NCBI GenBank assembly: GCA_963827605.1
Contig: CAWHBK010000001.1
Span: forward strand, 620,001 to 684,000
Length of the DNA stretch: 64,000 nucleotides
Origin: DSYU01 sp963827605
GTDB lineage: Bacteria; Chloroflexota; Anaerolineae; Anaerolineales; Anaerolineaceae
Direction: 5' to 3'
The notes under the pieces were generated by a model. The model saw nothing but the letters and a program-made list of their open reading frames with translations, searched no databases and had not been told where the DNA came from. Of the stretch, positions 1-7,734 are shown piece by piece. Made by a program: the position numbers and the translations under genes. Each line of letters opens with the position of its first letter. Position 1 is the stretch's first letter.

Positions 1-2144
1 TCAGGCGGCGGCAGCTTTGGGTATGGGCCAGGCTCTTTACATGGGACATTACTACTCGAACGCGATCAATACGCTTGAGAACAATGATCGCCGCGCACCC
101 AAAGAGCACACATACCGCCAACGCTTACTACTTTTTGGGCAAGAGCCTGGATGCGCAAAAGATCTATGATCAGGCTGCCGAAGCCTATACGAAGTACCTG
201 GCGCTGCGCCCGGGCGTTTTAGATGCCTATGTGCAGGAACTACGCGGCCGATGCTTATATGAACGCTGGCAACCCTGGCGCTGCCGCAGAGGCTTACAAC
301 GCCGCCATTCAGGCGCCCCAGATCGGTACGACGATATGGACGGAACTAAAATTGGGAAAAGCCTACACAGCCCTGGGCGATTTCAGCAATGCGATTAAAA
401 AATACCTTGAAATTTATGAGAAAAGCGATAATGACTATGCCCGCGCCCAGGCCGATTTCCTTCTCGGGCAGGCTTACCTGGCCATTGGGCAAACTGAACA
501 GGCAAATGCACGCTTCCTCGACGCTGTCAGCAATTTCCCAAAATCCTACGATGCGTATTCGAGTCTTGTGCAGCTGGTCAACGATGGCGTAGTAGTCAAT
601 GAGTTGAGCCGGGGCCTGGTCGATTATTATGCCGGGCAGTACGGGGTCGCTATTGAGGCGTTTTCACGGTATATCAACGCGGCCGCGGATCTGGATGCCA
701 CGCCTTACCATTACCGGGCGCTCAGCCACCTGGCCAACAGCACACCCCAGTTGGCGTTGGATGATTGGAATACCATTATCAGCAAGTACCCGGGCGATGC
801 CTTGTGGGCTTCTGCCTGGGATGAAAAAGCCTATGTTCAATGGGCCTATCTCGACAAGTTCGATGAAGCCGCCAATACCTTGCTCCAATTTGTTGAAGAA
901 ACGCCTGATTCTGCAAGAGCGCCGGAATTTTTATTCCAGGCGGCCCGCATCATGGAGCGAAATAACAAGCTTACCGAAGCGGCCGCGACCTGGGAACAAA
1001 TGATCGACAAGTATCCCTCAGACGAGCAAAGCTACCGCGGGCTGTTCCTGAGCGGCGTCACCTATTACCGCGCCGAAGATTATGATAAAGCCCTCACCGT
1101 CTTCCAGCGCGCCATGGTGCTGGGTACAACGCCAACCGATCAAGCAGCTGCGTACGTATGGATTGGCAAGATCCACAAAGCTAAGGGAGATCCAACCGCC
1201 GCGCAGACCGCCTGGGAGCAAGCCTGCGCAACGCGACCCAACCGGGTATTACAGCGTGCGCGCCAACGAGCTGCTGCAAAATGTACAGCCTTTCTCAGTC
1301 ACCCGGCCCTACGATCTGGCTTACGACCTGGCCCAGGAACGCAGCCAGGCGGATGAATGGCTGCGGACCACTTTTTCACTGCCTGCCGGTACCGATTTGA
1401 ACGGGCTGGGTGAGATGGCCTCCGATCCGCGCGCGCAGCGCGGCCTGGCCTTTTGGGAGCTAGGGTTGTACTCGGAAGCGCGCGATGAGTTCGAATCCCT
1501 GCGCAAAGACGTAATACAAGATCCCCAAAAGACGTACCAGCTGATGAACAGCATGCTCGACCTGGGCATCTACCGCTCGGCGATCCTGTCCAGCCGCCAG
1601 ATCCTCGACCTGGCCGGCCTGGACGATGTGGGCACGCTAAAGGCGCCGGCCTACTTCAACCACATTCGTTTTGGCGTTTATTTTAAAGAACCAGGTGGTC
1701 GAAACGAGCAAGAAGGAAGGCTTTCACCCGCTCTTCCTGCTCAGTGTGCTGCGACAGGAAAGTCATGTTTGAGGGCTTCGCCGTTTCCAGCGCTGGGGCG
1801 CGCGGCCTGATGCAGATTATGCCGGCCACCGGGAGTGAAATTGCATCCACTATGAACTGGCCGGAGGAATTTACCGACAGATGATCTCTACCGTCCGGAG
1901 ATCAGCATTACCATGGGATCGAATTACCTGGCACGCCAGCGGGATTACTTCGATAACAACCTGTATGCCACCCTGGCCGCTTATAACGGCGGGCCGGGCA
2001 ATACGATTTATTGGAAAGAAATAGCCGGTGATGACCCCGACCTGCTCCTGGAAGTAATTCGCGCCGACGAGACGCGCACCTACATCATGCAGCATCTCTG
2101 AATATTTCAACATTTACCGGCTGCTGTACGAGCGAGGCCTGTAA
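1..2144 (+). CDS. TPR-containing soluble lytic murein transglycosylase (5' partial, frameshifted)
   Basis: The product would be an Slt70-like periplasmic enzyme that cleaves peptidoglycan glycan strands. Most of the visible part is a helical, TPR-rich region (YYFLGKSL, AAEAYTKYLALRP, DYDKALTVFQRAM). The C-terminal SLT domain carries the catalytic Glu in the VLRQES stretch near 1757, then GLMQIMPATG near 1801-1830 and an AAYNGGPGN motif near 1978-2005. The start lies left of the window. The reading frame breaks at about 72, 240, 1228, 1684, 1765, 1880 and 2095, each fitting one extra base, and the last segment ends with YRLLYERGL and TAA at 2142-2144. Seven breaks in 2.1 kb could mean a decaying gene, but all conserved motifs survive and other essential genes in the window show the same defect, so poor sequence is more likely. 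Family assignment is firm; intactness is not known. Confidence 0.85.
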
Positions 2145-2146
2145 AC

Positions 2147-2196
2147 GTTTTCTGGGTCGACCCGGGCGAACCGGACGACCCAGAAACTTGTTTTTA
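2147..2196. terminator. Rho-independent terminator between convergent genes
   Basis: Arms GTTTTCTGGGTCG (2147-2159) and CGACCCAGAAAC (2176-2187) form a 12-bp stem followed by a T-rich run. It starts 2 bases after the transglycosylase stop and also lies just beyond the end of the minus-strand E2 gene, so it may serve both. Confidence 0.75.
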
Positions 2197-2203
2197 CTTG
2201 TTT

Positions 2204-3670
2204 TTATAGAACCAGTCGCATCGGTTCTTCCAGGAAGGCAGCCAGAGCCTGCATAAAGCGAGCCGCCTCGGCCCCATCCGAAACACGGTGATCGATCGAT
2301 ATGGTGGCTTTCATGCGCGTCCCAACCGTCACCTGGCCGTCTTCCACCACCGGCACCTGCATCGCCGACCCAACGGCCAGAATCCCCACTTCAGGCGGGT
2401 TGATGATGGCGATGAAGTGATCGACATCATACATGCCCATATTGCTGATCGAAAAGGTTGAACCTTCAATATCCTCCGGGCGCACTTTTCCCTGGCGCGC
2501 CTTCCCGGTCAGCTCGCGCATCTCCGCCGAGATCAGGCGCAGCGGTTTCTGGTCGGCATCTTTCACCACCACCGTCATCAGGCCGCCTTCGATGGAAACC
2601 GCGCTGCCGATGTGGACGTGCCCATGCCGGACTACCTCATCCCCTCGTAAGGAAGCGTTGACGTTGGGGAACTGGCGCAAGGTTAGCGCAACCGCTTTGA
2701 TGATAAAGTCATTCACCGTCAGTTTCTGGTCGTCCGGCAGGTACTCGTTGAGCTGTTTGCGCAGTTCCATCACCTTCTCAAATTTGTACGTGCGGGTGAC
2801 GTAGAAATGCGGAACCTGTGTCTTGGATTCCACCATGCGGCGGCCAATCGCACCGCGCAGGCGGCTTAACTTGATCACCTCATCCTCAGGCACGGTGACC
2901 GCCCCAGACCATACCGGGGCTAGTGGTACCGGCGCTGCTTGTGGTCTGGCGGGCGCCTGAGCAGGAGCCGCTGAAGGGGCCGCTGCTGGAGCCGGGCTGG
3001 CAGCTTGCAAAGCGCTGGCTTGTAAAGCGCCGGCTTGCAAAGCCGCTTCTACATCACTGCGCTGGATACGCCCACCCGGGCCGGTGCCTTTCACCTGGCG
3101 CAGGTCAAGGCCATTTTCAGTGGCTACTTTACGCGCCAGTGGGGTGGCGCGCGTACGTCCATCCGTCGCTGATGCAGTCTCATCTTCAGATGGAACAGCC
3201 GGCTTGCCGGCCGGAATTTCTTCAACCGGGGTCTTGGCTGCCTCCGCGCGTTCTTTTTCGGTTTGTTTGGCAGCCGGGGCCTGTGCCGCCTGCCCAGGCG
3301 TTTCGGCGGCGGCTTGTTTTCCGCCCATCGTTGGCGGTTTCACGTCTCCAGCATCTTTCGAGGTTGTGGCTTCCTCCGGCTTCTGACCCTGCGGTTCACC
3401 GGCCGGTTTTGCCGCATCCTCTACCTTCTCACCCGGCGCGGCAATCACGGCAATGGGTGTGCCCACAGGAACTACATCCCCCTGGCTGACCATTTGCCGG
3501 GCTACTACCCCCGAAAAACTCGACTCAACTTCAACGGTGGCCTTGTCGGTTTCAATCTCGGCCAGAACATCCCCCTTATTGACCTGATCACCCTCAGCCT
3601 TTACCCAACGGACGAGGGTGCCCTCCTGCATATCAAAACCAAGTTTGGGCATCGTGACAGTATCAGACAT
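2204..3670 (-). CDS. pdhC: Dihydrolipoamide acetyltransferase, pyruvate dehydrogenase E2
   Basis: This is the E2 core of the cytoplasmic pyruvate dehydrogenase complex. It moves the acetyl group from E1 to coenzyme A through a swinging lipoyl arm. The 488 residues hold one lipoyl domain at about 1-77 (lipoyl Lys in EIETDKATVEVES), a long Ala/Pro/Lys-rich linker, a peripheral-subunit-binding domain at about 172-210 (RATPLARKVA, GTGPGGRIQRSDV) and a catalytic domain from about 255 to the end with the active-site DHRVSDG near residue 460. Part of the linker is a short repeat, ALQAGALQASALQAAS. The start overlaps the pdhB stop by 8 bases, so translation is probably coupled. No E3 gene lies in the window. 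The upstream E1 genes support pyruvate over branched-chain oxo-acids as substrate. Confidence 0.93.
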   Translation of the reverse strand: MSDTVTMPKLGFDMQEGTLVRWVKAEGDQVNKGDVLAEIETDKATVEVESSFSGVVARQMVSQGDVVPVGTPIAVIAAPGEKVEDAAKPAGEPQGQKPEEATTSKDAGDVKPPTMGGKQAAAETPGQAAQAPAAKQTEKERAEAAKTPVEEIPAGKPAVPSEDETASATDGRTRATPLARKVATENGLDLRQVKGTGPGGRIQRSDVEAALQAGALQASALQAASPAPAAAPSAAPAQAPARPQAAPVPLAPVWSGAVTVPEDEVIKLSRLRGAIGRRMVESKTQVPHFYVTRTYKFEKVMELRKQLNEYLPDDQKLTVNDFIIKAVALTLRQFPNVNASLRGDEVVRHGHVHIGSAVSIEGGLMTVVVKDADQKPLRLISAEMRELTGKARQGKVRPEDIEGSTFSISNMGMYDVDHFIAIINPPEVGILAVGSAMQVPVVEDGQVTVGTRMKATISIDHRVSDGAEAARFMQALAAFLEEPMRLVL

Positions 3671-4644
3671 TCAGAACCTCCTTAACTGCCGCAATCACAT
3701 CATCCACCTGCGGAAGAGCCATTTGTTCGAGCGTCCGGTTGTAAGGCAGCGGAACTTCATCTTGCGCCACGCGCTTGATCGGCGCGTCCACATAATCAAA
3801 GGCCTCTTCGTAAATTCGGGTGGAAACTTCCGATCCCACCCCGTACGATTTCCAGCCTTCCTCAACAATCACAGCCCGGTTGGTCTTCTTGAATGATTCC
3901 AGCACCGGCCCCATATCTAACGGGCGGAGCGAGCGCAGATCGACAATCTCCGCCTCGATTCCAGCTTCTTTGGAAAGCTGGTCGGCGGCTTTTTGCGAAA
4001 CCTCCAGCATTTTGCTGTAGGTGACGATCGTGATATCCTTGCCTTCGCGCTGGACGGTTGATTTTCCGATCGGGACCGTATAATCGCCATCCGGTACTTC
4101 ACCGCGCGTCTGGTAGAGCGTGGCATGCTCGATGAATAAAACCGGGTCGTCGCAGCGGATGGCGGCTTTGAGCAGGCCTTTGGCATCCGCCGGCGTGCCT
4201 GGGGCAACCACCTTCAAACCGGGAAAATGGGCAAAGATGGCATCCGGGGTCTGCGAATGGGTAGCGCCGAGCTGGCGGCCCCCTCCGCCCTGTGGTGCGG
4301 ATGACCAATGGTAGAACGAACTGCCCACCAAACATGTAATGCAGTTTTGCAGCCTCGTTGACGATGTGATCCATCGCCACAAAAGCAAAATTAATCGTCA
4401 TTAACTCAGCCACCGGGCGCGTCCCGGTAAGCGCCGCGCCAATGGCAGCTCCAATGATGGCTGCCTCGGAAATGGGCGTATCGCGGACCCGGTCCTCCCC
4501 GAAGTGATCATAAAAACCCTTGGTCACGGCATATGTGCCCCCCCAAACGCCAACCTCTTCACCCAAAATGAAAACCTTGGGGTCGCGTTCCATTTCCTCC
4601 CATAACGCCTGAGAGATGGCTTCACGCATGGTTATTCGTGCCAT
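3663..4644 (-). CDS. pdhB: Pyruvate dehydrogenase E1 beta subunit (one frameshift)
   Basis: This is the beta chain of the alpha2-beta2 thiamine-diphosphate E1 enzyme, which decarboxylates pyruvate and acetylates the E2 lipoyl group. The N-terminal half reads MREAISQALWEEMERDP, FILGEEVGVWGG, and GFYDHFGEDRVRDTPISEAA. The C-terminal transketolase half has GATHSQTPDAIFAHFPGLKVVAPGTP-type sequence and ends with PLPYNRTLEQMALPQ. The two halves lie in different frames. Removing one base near 4293 restores the expected VIRTQGGGGRQLGATHSQ, so this is most likely a sequence error. It lies 16 bases after pdhA and overlaps the E2 start, giving an operon pdhA-pdhB-pdhC. Confidence 0.93.
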
Positions 4645-4660
4645 TGTCGCTACCTCGCTC

Positions 4661-5626
4661 TTAGCATTGCTCGCTTACGTAGATATCTTTATAAAGCTCT
4701 TCCGGGTCAGGTTCCGGGCTGCTCTCCGCAAACTGTACCGCTTCTTCGACAATTTGAAGCCCCTTGTTATCTTCTTCGTCCAGTTCTTTCTCACTGGCGA
4801 TCGACTGGTCGCACAAGTAGCTCCGGTAAATCCCAATCGGGTCATTTTCCTGCCACTTATGCACTTCCTCAACCTTGCGATAACGCTCCGGGTCACCCAT
4901 TGAATGGCCGCGGAAGCGGTACGTCATGACTTCGAGGAACATCGGGCCGGCGCCGCCGCGGATTGTCTCGATCATTTCGTGGGCTTTTTCATGCACGGCG
5001 ATCAAGTTCATCCCATCCACCTGAGCATGCTGCATGCCGTAGCCTTCCGCCTTCTGGGTCATCTCCGTCACTGCGGATGCACGGTCGATTGCGGTACCCA
5101 TACCGTACTGGTTATTCTCCACCACCCATAAAACCGATAAATTCCAAACTTTTGACATATTGAGCGCTTCGTGGAAGAAACCAATATTGGTCGCCCCATC
5201 CCCAAACATGCAAATGGTGACCCCGTCATTCTTTTGGTAGCGGTCCCCTAATGCCAGACCCGTGGCCAGCGGCAGGTGCGCGCCGACAATCGCGTGCCCC
5301 CCAAAGAAATTCTTGGAAATATCGGCCATATGCATCGACCCGCCCTTGCCCTTGGATATACCCGTGGCTTTACCAAGCAGCTCCGCCATCACCTGTTTGG
5401 CCGGAATTCCCGCGTTTATCGCCACGCCGTGATCGCGGTACGCCGTTATGATGCGGTCCTGCGGCTTGCGAGCGGAAATTAACCCGGTGCTGACTGCCTC
5501 CTGGCCAATATATAGATGAAGAAAGCCCCCAATCTTGCCCTGTTGATACAACTCGGCGGCCCGTTCTTCCAGGCGCCGGATCACTACCATTTCTTGATAA
5601 AGCTTAAGATGTTCGCTTTTTTCCAT
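4661..5626 (-). CDS. pdhA: Pyruvate dehydrogenase E1 alpha subunit
   Basis: This is the alpha chain of pyruvate dehydrogenase E1, which binds thiamine diphosphate. At 321 residues it has the usual length. The ThDP motif begins GDGATNIGFFHEALN near residue 142 and ends at VVENN. YRFRGHSMGDPERYR near 236 is the conserved loop containing the site that is phosphorylated in mitochondrial enzymes. GGKGGSMH-like sequence (SKGKGGSMHM) also fits E1 alpha. The ATG at 5626 is preceded by GGGAGGAA, a strong ribosome binding site. It is the first gene of the pdhA-pdhB-pdhC operon, downstream of an extended -10 promoter with a palindrome. Confidence 0.94.
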   Translation of the reverse strand: MEKSEHLKLYQEMVVIRRLEERAAELYQQGKIGGFLHLYIGQEAVSTGLISARKPQDRIITAYRDHGVAINAGIPAKQVMAELLGKATGISKGKGGSMHMADISKNFFGGHAIVGAHLPLATGLALGDRYQKNDGVTICMFGDGATNIGFFHEALNMSKVWNLSVLWVVENNQYGMGTAIDRASAVTEMTQKAEGYGMQHAQVDGMNLIAVHEKAHEMIETIRGGAGPMFLEVMTYRFRGHSMGDPERYRKVEEVHKWQENDPIGIYRSYLCDQSIASEKELDEEDNKGLQIVEEAVQFAESSPEPDPEELYKDIYVSEQC

Positions 5627-5703
5627 GAAATCAATTTCCTCCCATTAATTGATCCCCAGCATCCTTGGGAGGAGCAGGGTCGTTTTGTGTAGTAACTGCT
5701 CTA

Positions 5704-5729
5704 ATTATATCAGATTGGATAACGTTATC
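5704..5729 (-). promoter_or_regulatory. pdh operon promoter with a 12-bp palindrome
   Basis: Read on the minus strand, TATAAT lies at 5709-5704 with a TGn extension (TGATATAAT), an extended -10 element. No good -35 is present. The perfect palindrome GATAACGTTATC at 5718-5729 sits about where a repressor or activator would touch RNA polymerase. A second small palindrome, TTGTACAA, lies at 5736-5743. The transcript would start about 75 bases before pdhA. The rest of the 5627-5905 gap contains a 77-codon open frame (5631-5864) with no recognisable features, which I do not call. Confidence 0.5.
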
Positions 5730-5905
5730 AGTACTTTGTACAATCGGTTCTCCTGGGCCCGGCATGGTTGGAATGAAAATGGGGTGTCTGCCTCGTGCTT
5801 TGCACGATACAAACACCTCATCCGCGGCAGGAAAATCGGGATCAGAAACCAGCGGCGCGGCCATTAGCCGCTGTGCAGCCGCTCGCTGGCGAATAAAAAA
5901 TTATC

Positions 5906-7525
5906 TTATTCTTCCGGAGCGCTCCGCAGCAAAGTATCGATATCACTGCCTTGTTTAACCAGGAAGAACCGGCGGCCGTAGAACCAGGCCAGCCCGCTTG
6001 CAAACATGATCGCGAACCAGACCAGAGTCTCTCCGTTCAGGGGGTTATAACCCGGCCAGATTACCAGCGCAACAAGCATCCCGGCCAGATACACCACGCA
6101 CAGCCCGCCAATTAATGAAATCAACGGCAGCGGTCCAATCCTGGCCCGCAGGAAACCTGACGACTGCAGAAACCAATCCCGTTTTATAAACGGCAGCAGC
6201 GTAATACCCAGCACAGGCAAAAGCTGGGCACCCACCAGGAAAAACACGGGGTTAATCCGGTTGTTGATGCCGGTATTCAATGCCGTTTCTACAACCCCAA
6301 ACTCAGCCAGCAGGCAAACGATGAGCACGGTAATCAATGGACTGCGCAGTTCAGGATGGACAAAGGTCGCTGCTTGAGGCATCAGGTGATCCTCACCCCA
6401 GGCCAGCATAATCCGGCTGCTGGCATACAAGAACGTATGCCCCATCGTCAACAATGAAAAAATCCAGGAAAGACCGATCGCCTGGATCAAAAGCGCATTG
6501 GGGCGCAAAATAGCCAAATAAAAGGGGAGCCACGGCATGGCAATTTCTTTATTCGCGCCGGTGTGATACAAGAAACTTTCCGCGGACAACCATTCAGCAG
6601 GGACCAGGCGCTGAAGGAGAAAAGCGGTTGTCGCCAGAATTGCCATAACGGCCACAATCGCGATGATACTGCCCAACAACAGATTCTTTTTGGGATCCTT
6701 CACTTCACTGGCAAAGTAAACCGGGTTAAAGGCGCCGGAAAAGACCCATAGGCTCAACATAAAACCGGCCACCAGCATAGTACCGGTGGAGCCATCAACA
6801 TTCATCCCCAGATCTCTGGCCTGTGAAAGCTGGCTGGAAAAGCTTCCATCACCCATAAACCGGTCCCAGGAGCTTTGGAAAATAGCGGGCGTGGCGGTGG
6901 ACAGAATGAAACAAATAACGACCAGGGTGGCAATCGCTACAAAAGTCCCAAACAATAGGAAGCGGTGCGTCACGTAAGATGGCACGATTAATGCCAGGAA
7001 TATAATAAGTATTCCGAATGTACCAATCGTAATCGTACCGCTGGACGAGGAAACCAAATCCAATACGCTCAACATACTTTTGTCAAAAAGTACCCGCGCA
7101 AAGCTCCTGGCAAATACTGGGATGAGATTCTGCGCAATCAGAGAAATAATCGAGCCACCCGCCATGGACAGGAAGATCACCAGGGTCCAACTCGAAGCAA
7201 AAGCCAGGGGCGGGCTGACTACCCGGCTGGCTACAATATAATCCGCGCCAAAACGCGGCGCAATTGTACCGATGGCAGCAAATGTATAGGTGAGGGCGAG
7301 GGTTATCAGCCCTCCAATCACGATCATACCGGCCAGGTTCGTGCCTGGCCACATGCCCGCCAGGGTAGAGAAAGGAAGCAGGCCGCTGTAGATCAAGCCG
7401 ATGCTGCTGAAGGAAAATATAAAGACCGCCAGCAAACCCATCTCACGGTTGACATGGATTGTTTTGCGAGCTGGAACCTGAACCTGGGGTTTGGTTTCAG
7501 CAGGTTGAACAACTGCTTCAGCCAT
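5906..7525 (-). CDS. APC-superfamily amino acid permease
   Basis: This is an integral membrane transporter of about 539 residues with around 12 hydrophobic segments. It begins with a short polar tail and REMGLLAVFIFSFSSIGLIYSGLL. The conserved permease core FASEVKDPKKNLLLGS lies near residue 318, after GAFNPVYF. Long aromatic segments such as LPFYLAILRP and LTMGHTFLYASSRIMLAW also fit the APC family. Substrate cannot be told. I place the start at 7525 because GGAGGGACGGA precedes that ATG. The open frame reaches 7681, but the extra N-terminus does not look like part of a permease. It is monocistronic or the last gene after ppdK, from which it is separated by a terminator. Confidence 0.85.
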   Translation of the reverse strand: MAEAVVQPAETKPQVQVPARKTIHVNREMGLLAVFIFSFSSIGLIYSGLLPFSTLAGMWPGTNLAGMIVIGGLITLALTYTFAAIGTIAPRFGADYIVASRVVSPPLAFASSWTLVIFLSMAGGSIISLIAQNLIPVFARSFARVLFDKSMLSVLDLVSSSSGTITIGTFGILIIFLALIVPSYVTHRFLLFGTFVAIATLVVICFILSTATPAIFQSSWDRFMGDGSFSSQLSQARDLGMNVDGSTGTMLVAGFMLSLWVFSGAFNPVYFASEVKDPKKNLLLGSIIAIVAVMAILATTAFLLQRLVPAEWLSAESFLYHTGANKEIAMPWLPFYLAILRPNALLIQAIGLSWIFSLLTMGHTFLYASSRIMLAWGEDHLMPQAATFVHPELRSPLITVLIVCLLAEFGVVETALNTGINNRINPVFFLVGAQLLPVLGITLLPFIKRDWFLQSSGFLRARIGPLPLISLIGGLCVVYLAGMLVALVIWPGYNPLNGETLVWFAIMFASGLAWFYGRRFFLVKQGSDIDTLLRSAPEE

Positions 7526-7684
7526 TCCGTCCCTCCTCCATGCAATGAACCCCGGACATACCCGGGCAACAAATGAAAAATGGAATTCCCACACCATTAT
7601 ACGCTGGGTGAACGGAGAATGCAGTTTACGTTTCGTAAGCAAACCTTGCAATTGCTCTACAGTAAACGCTATACGCAGCATTAA

Positions 7685-7716
7685 AAAAACCGAGGCGCTG
7701 GCGCGCCTCGGTTTTT
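7685..7716 (-). terminator. Rho-independent terminator after ppdK
   Basis: Arms with the core CCGAGGCGC / GCGCCTCGG and a 4-base loop are flanked by A and T runs on both sides. It lies 19 bases beyond the ppdK stop and can fold on either strand. Confidence 0.85.
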
Positions 7717-7734
7717 CTTTAATACAGGGAAAAG

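Noticed and set aside
5631..5864. 77-codon minus-strand open frame just before pdhA
   Set aside because: It spans the likely promoter and palindrome of the pdh operon, and the peptide has no features of a gene. A short leader peptide is not excluded.
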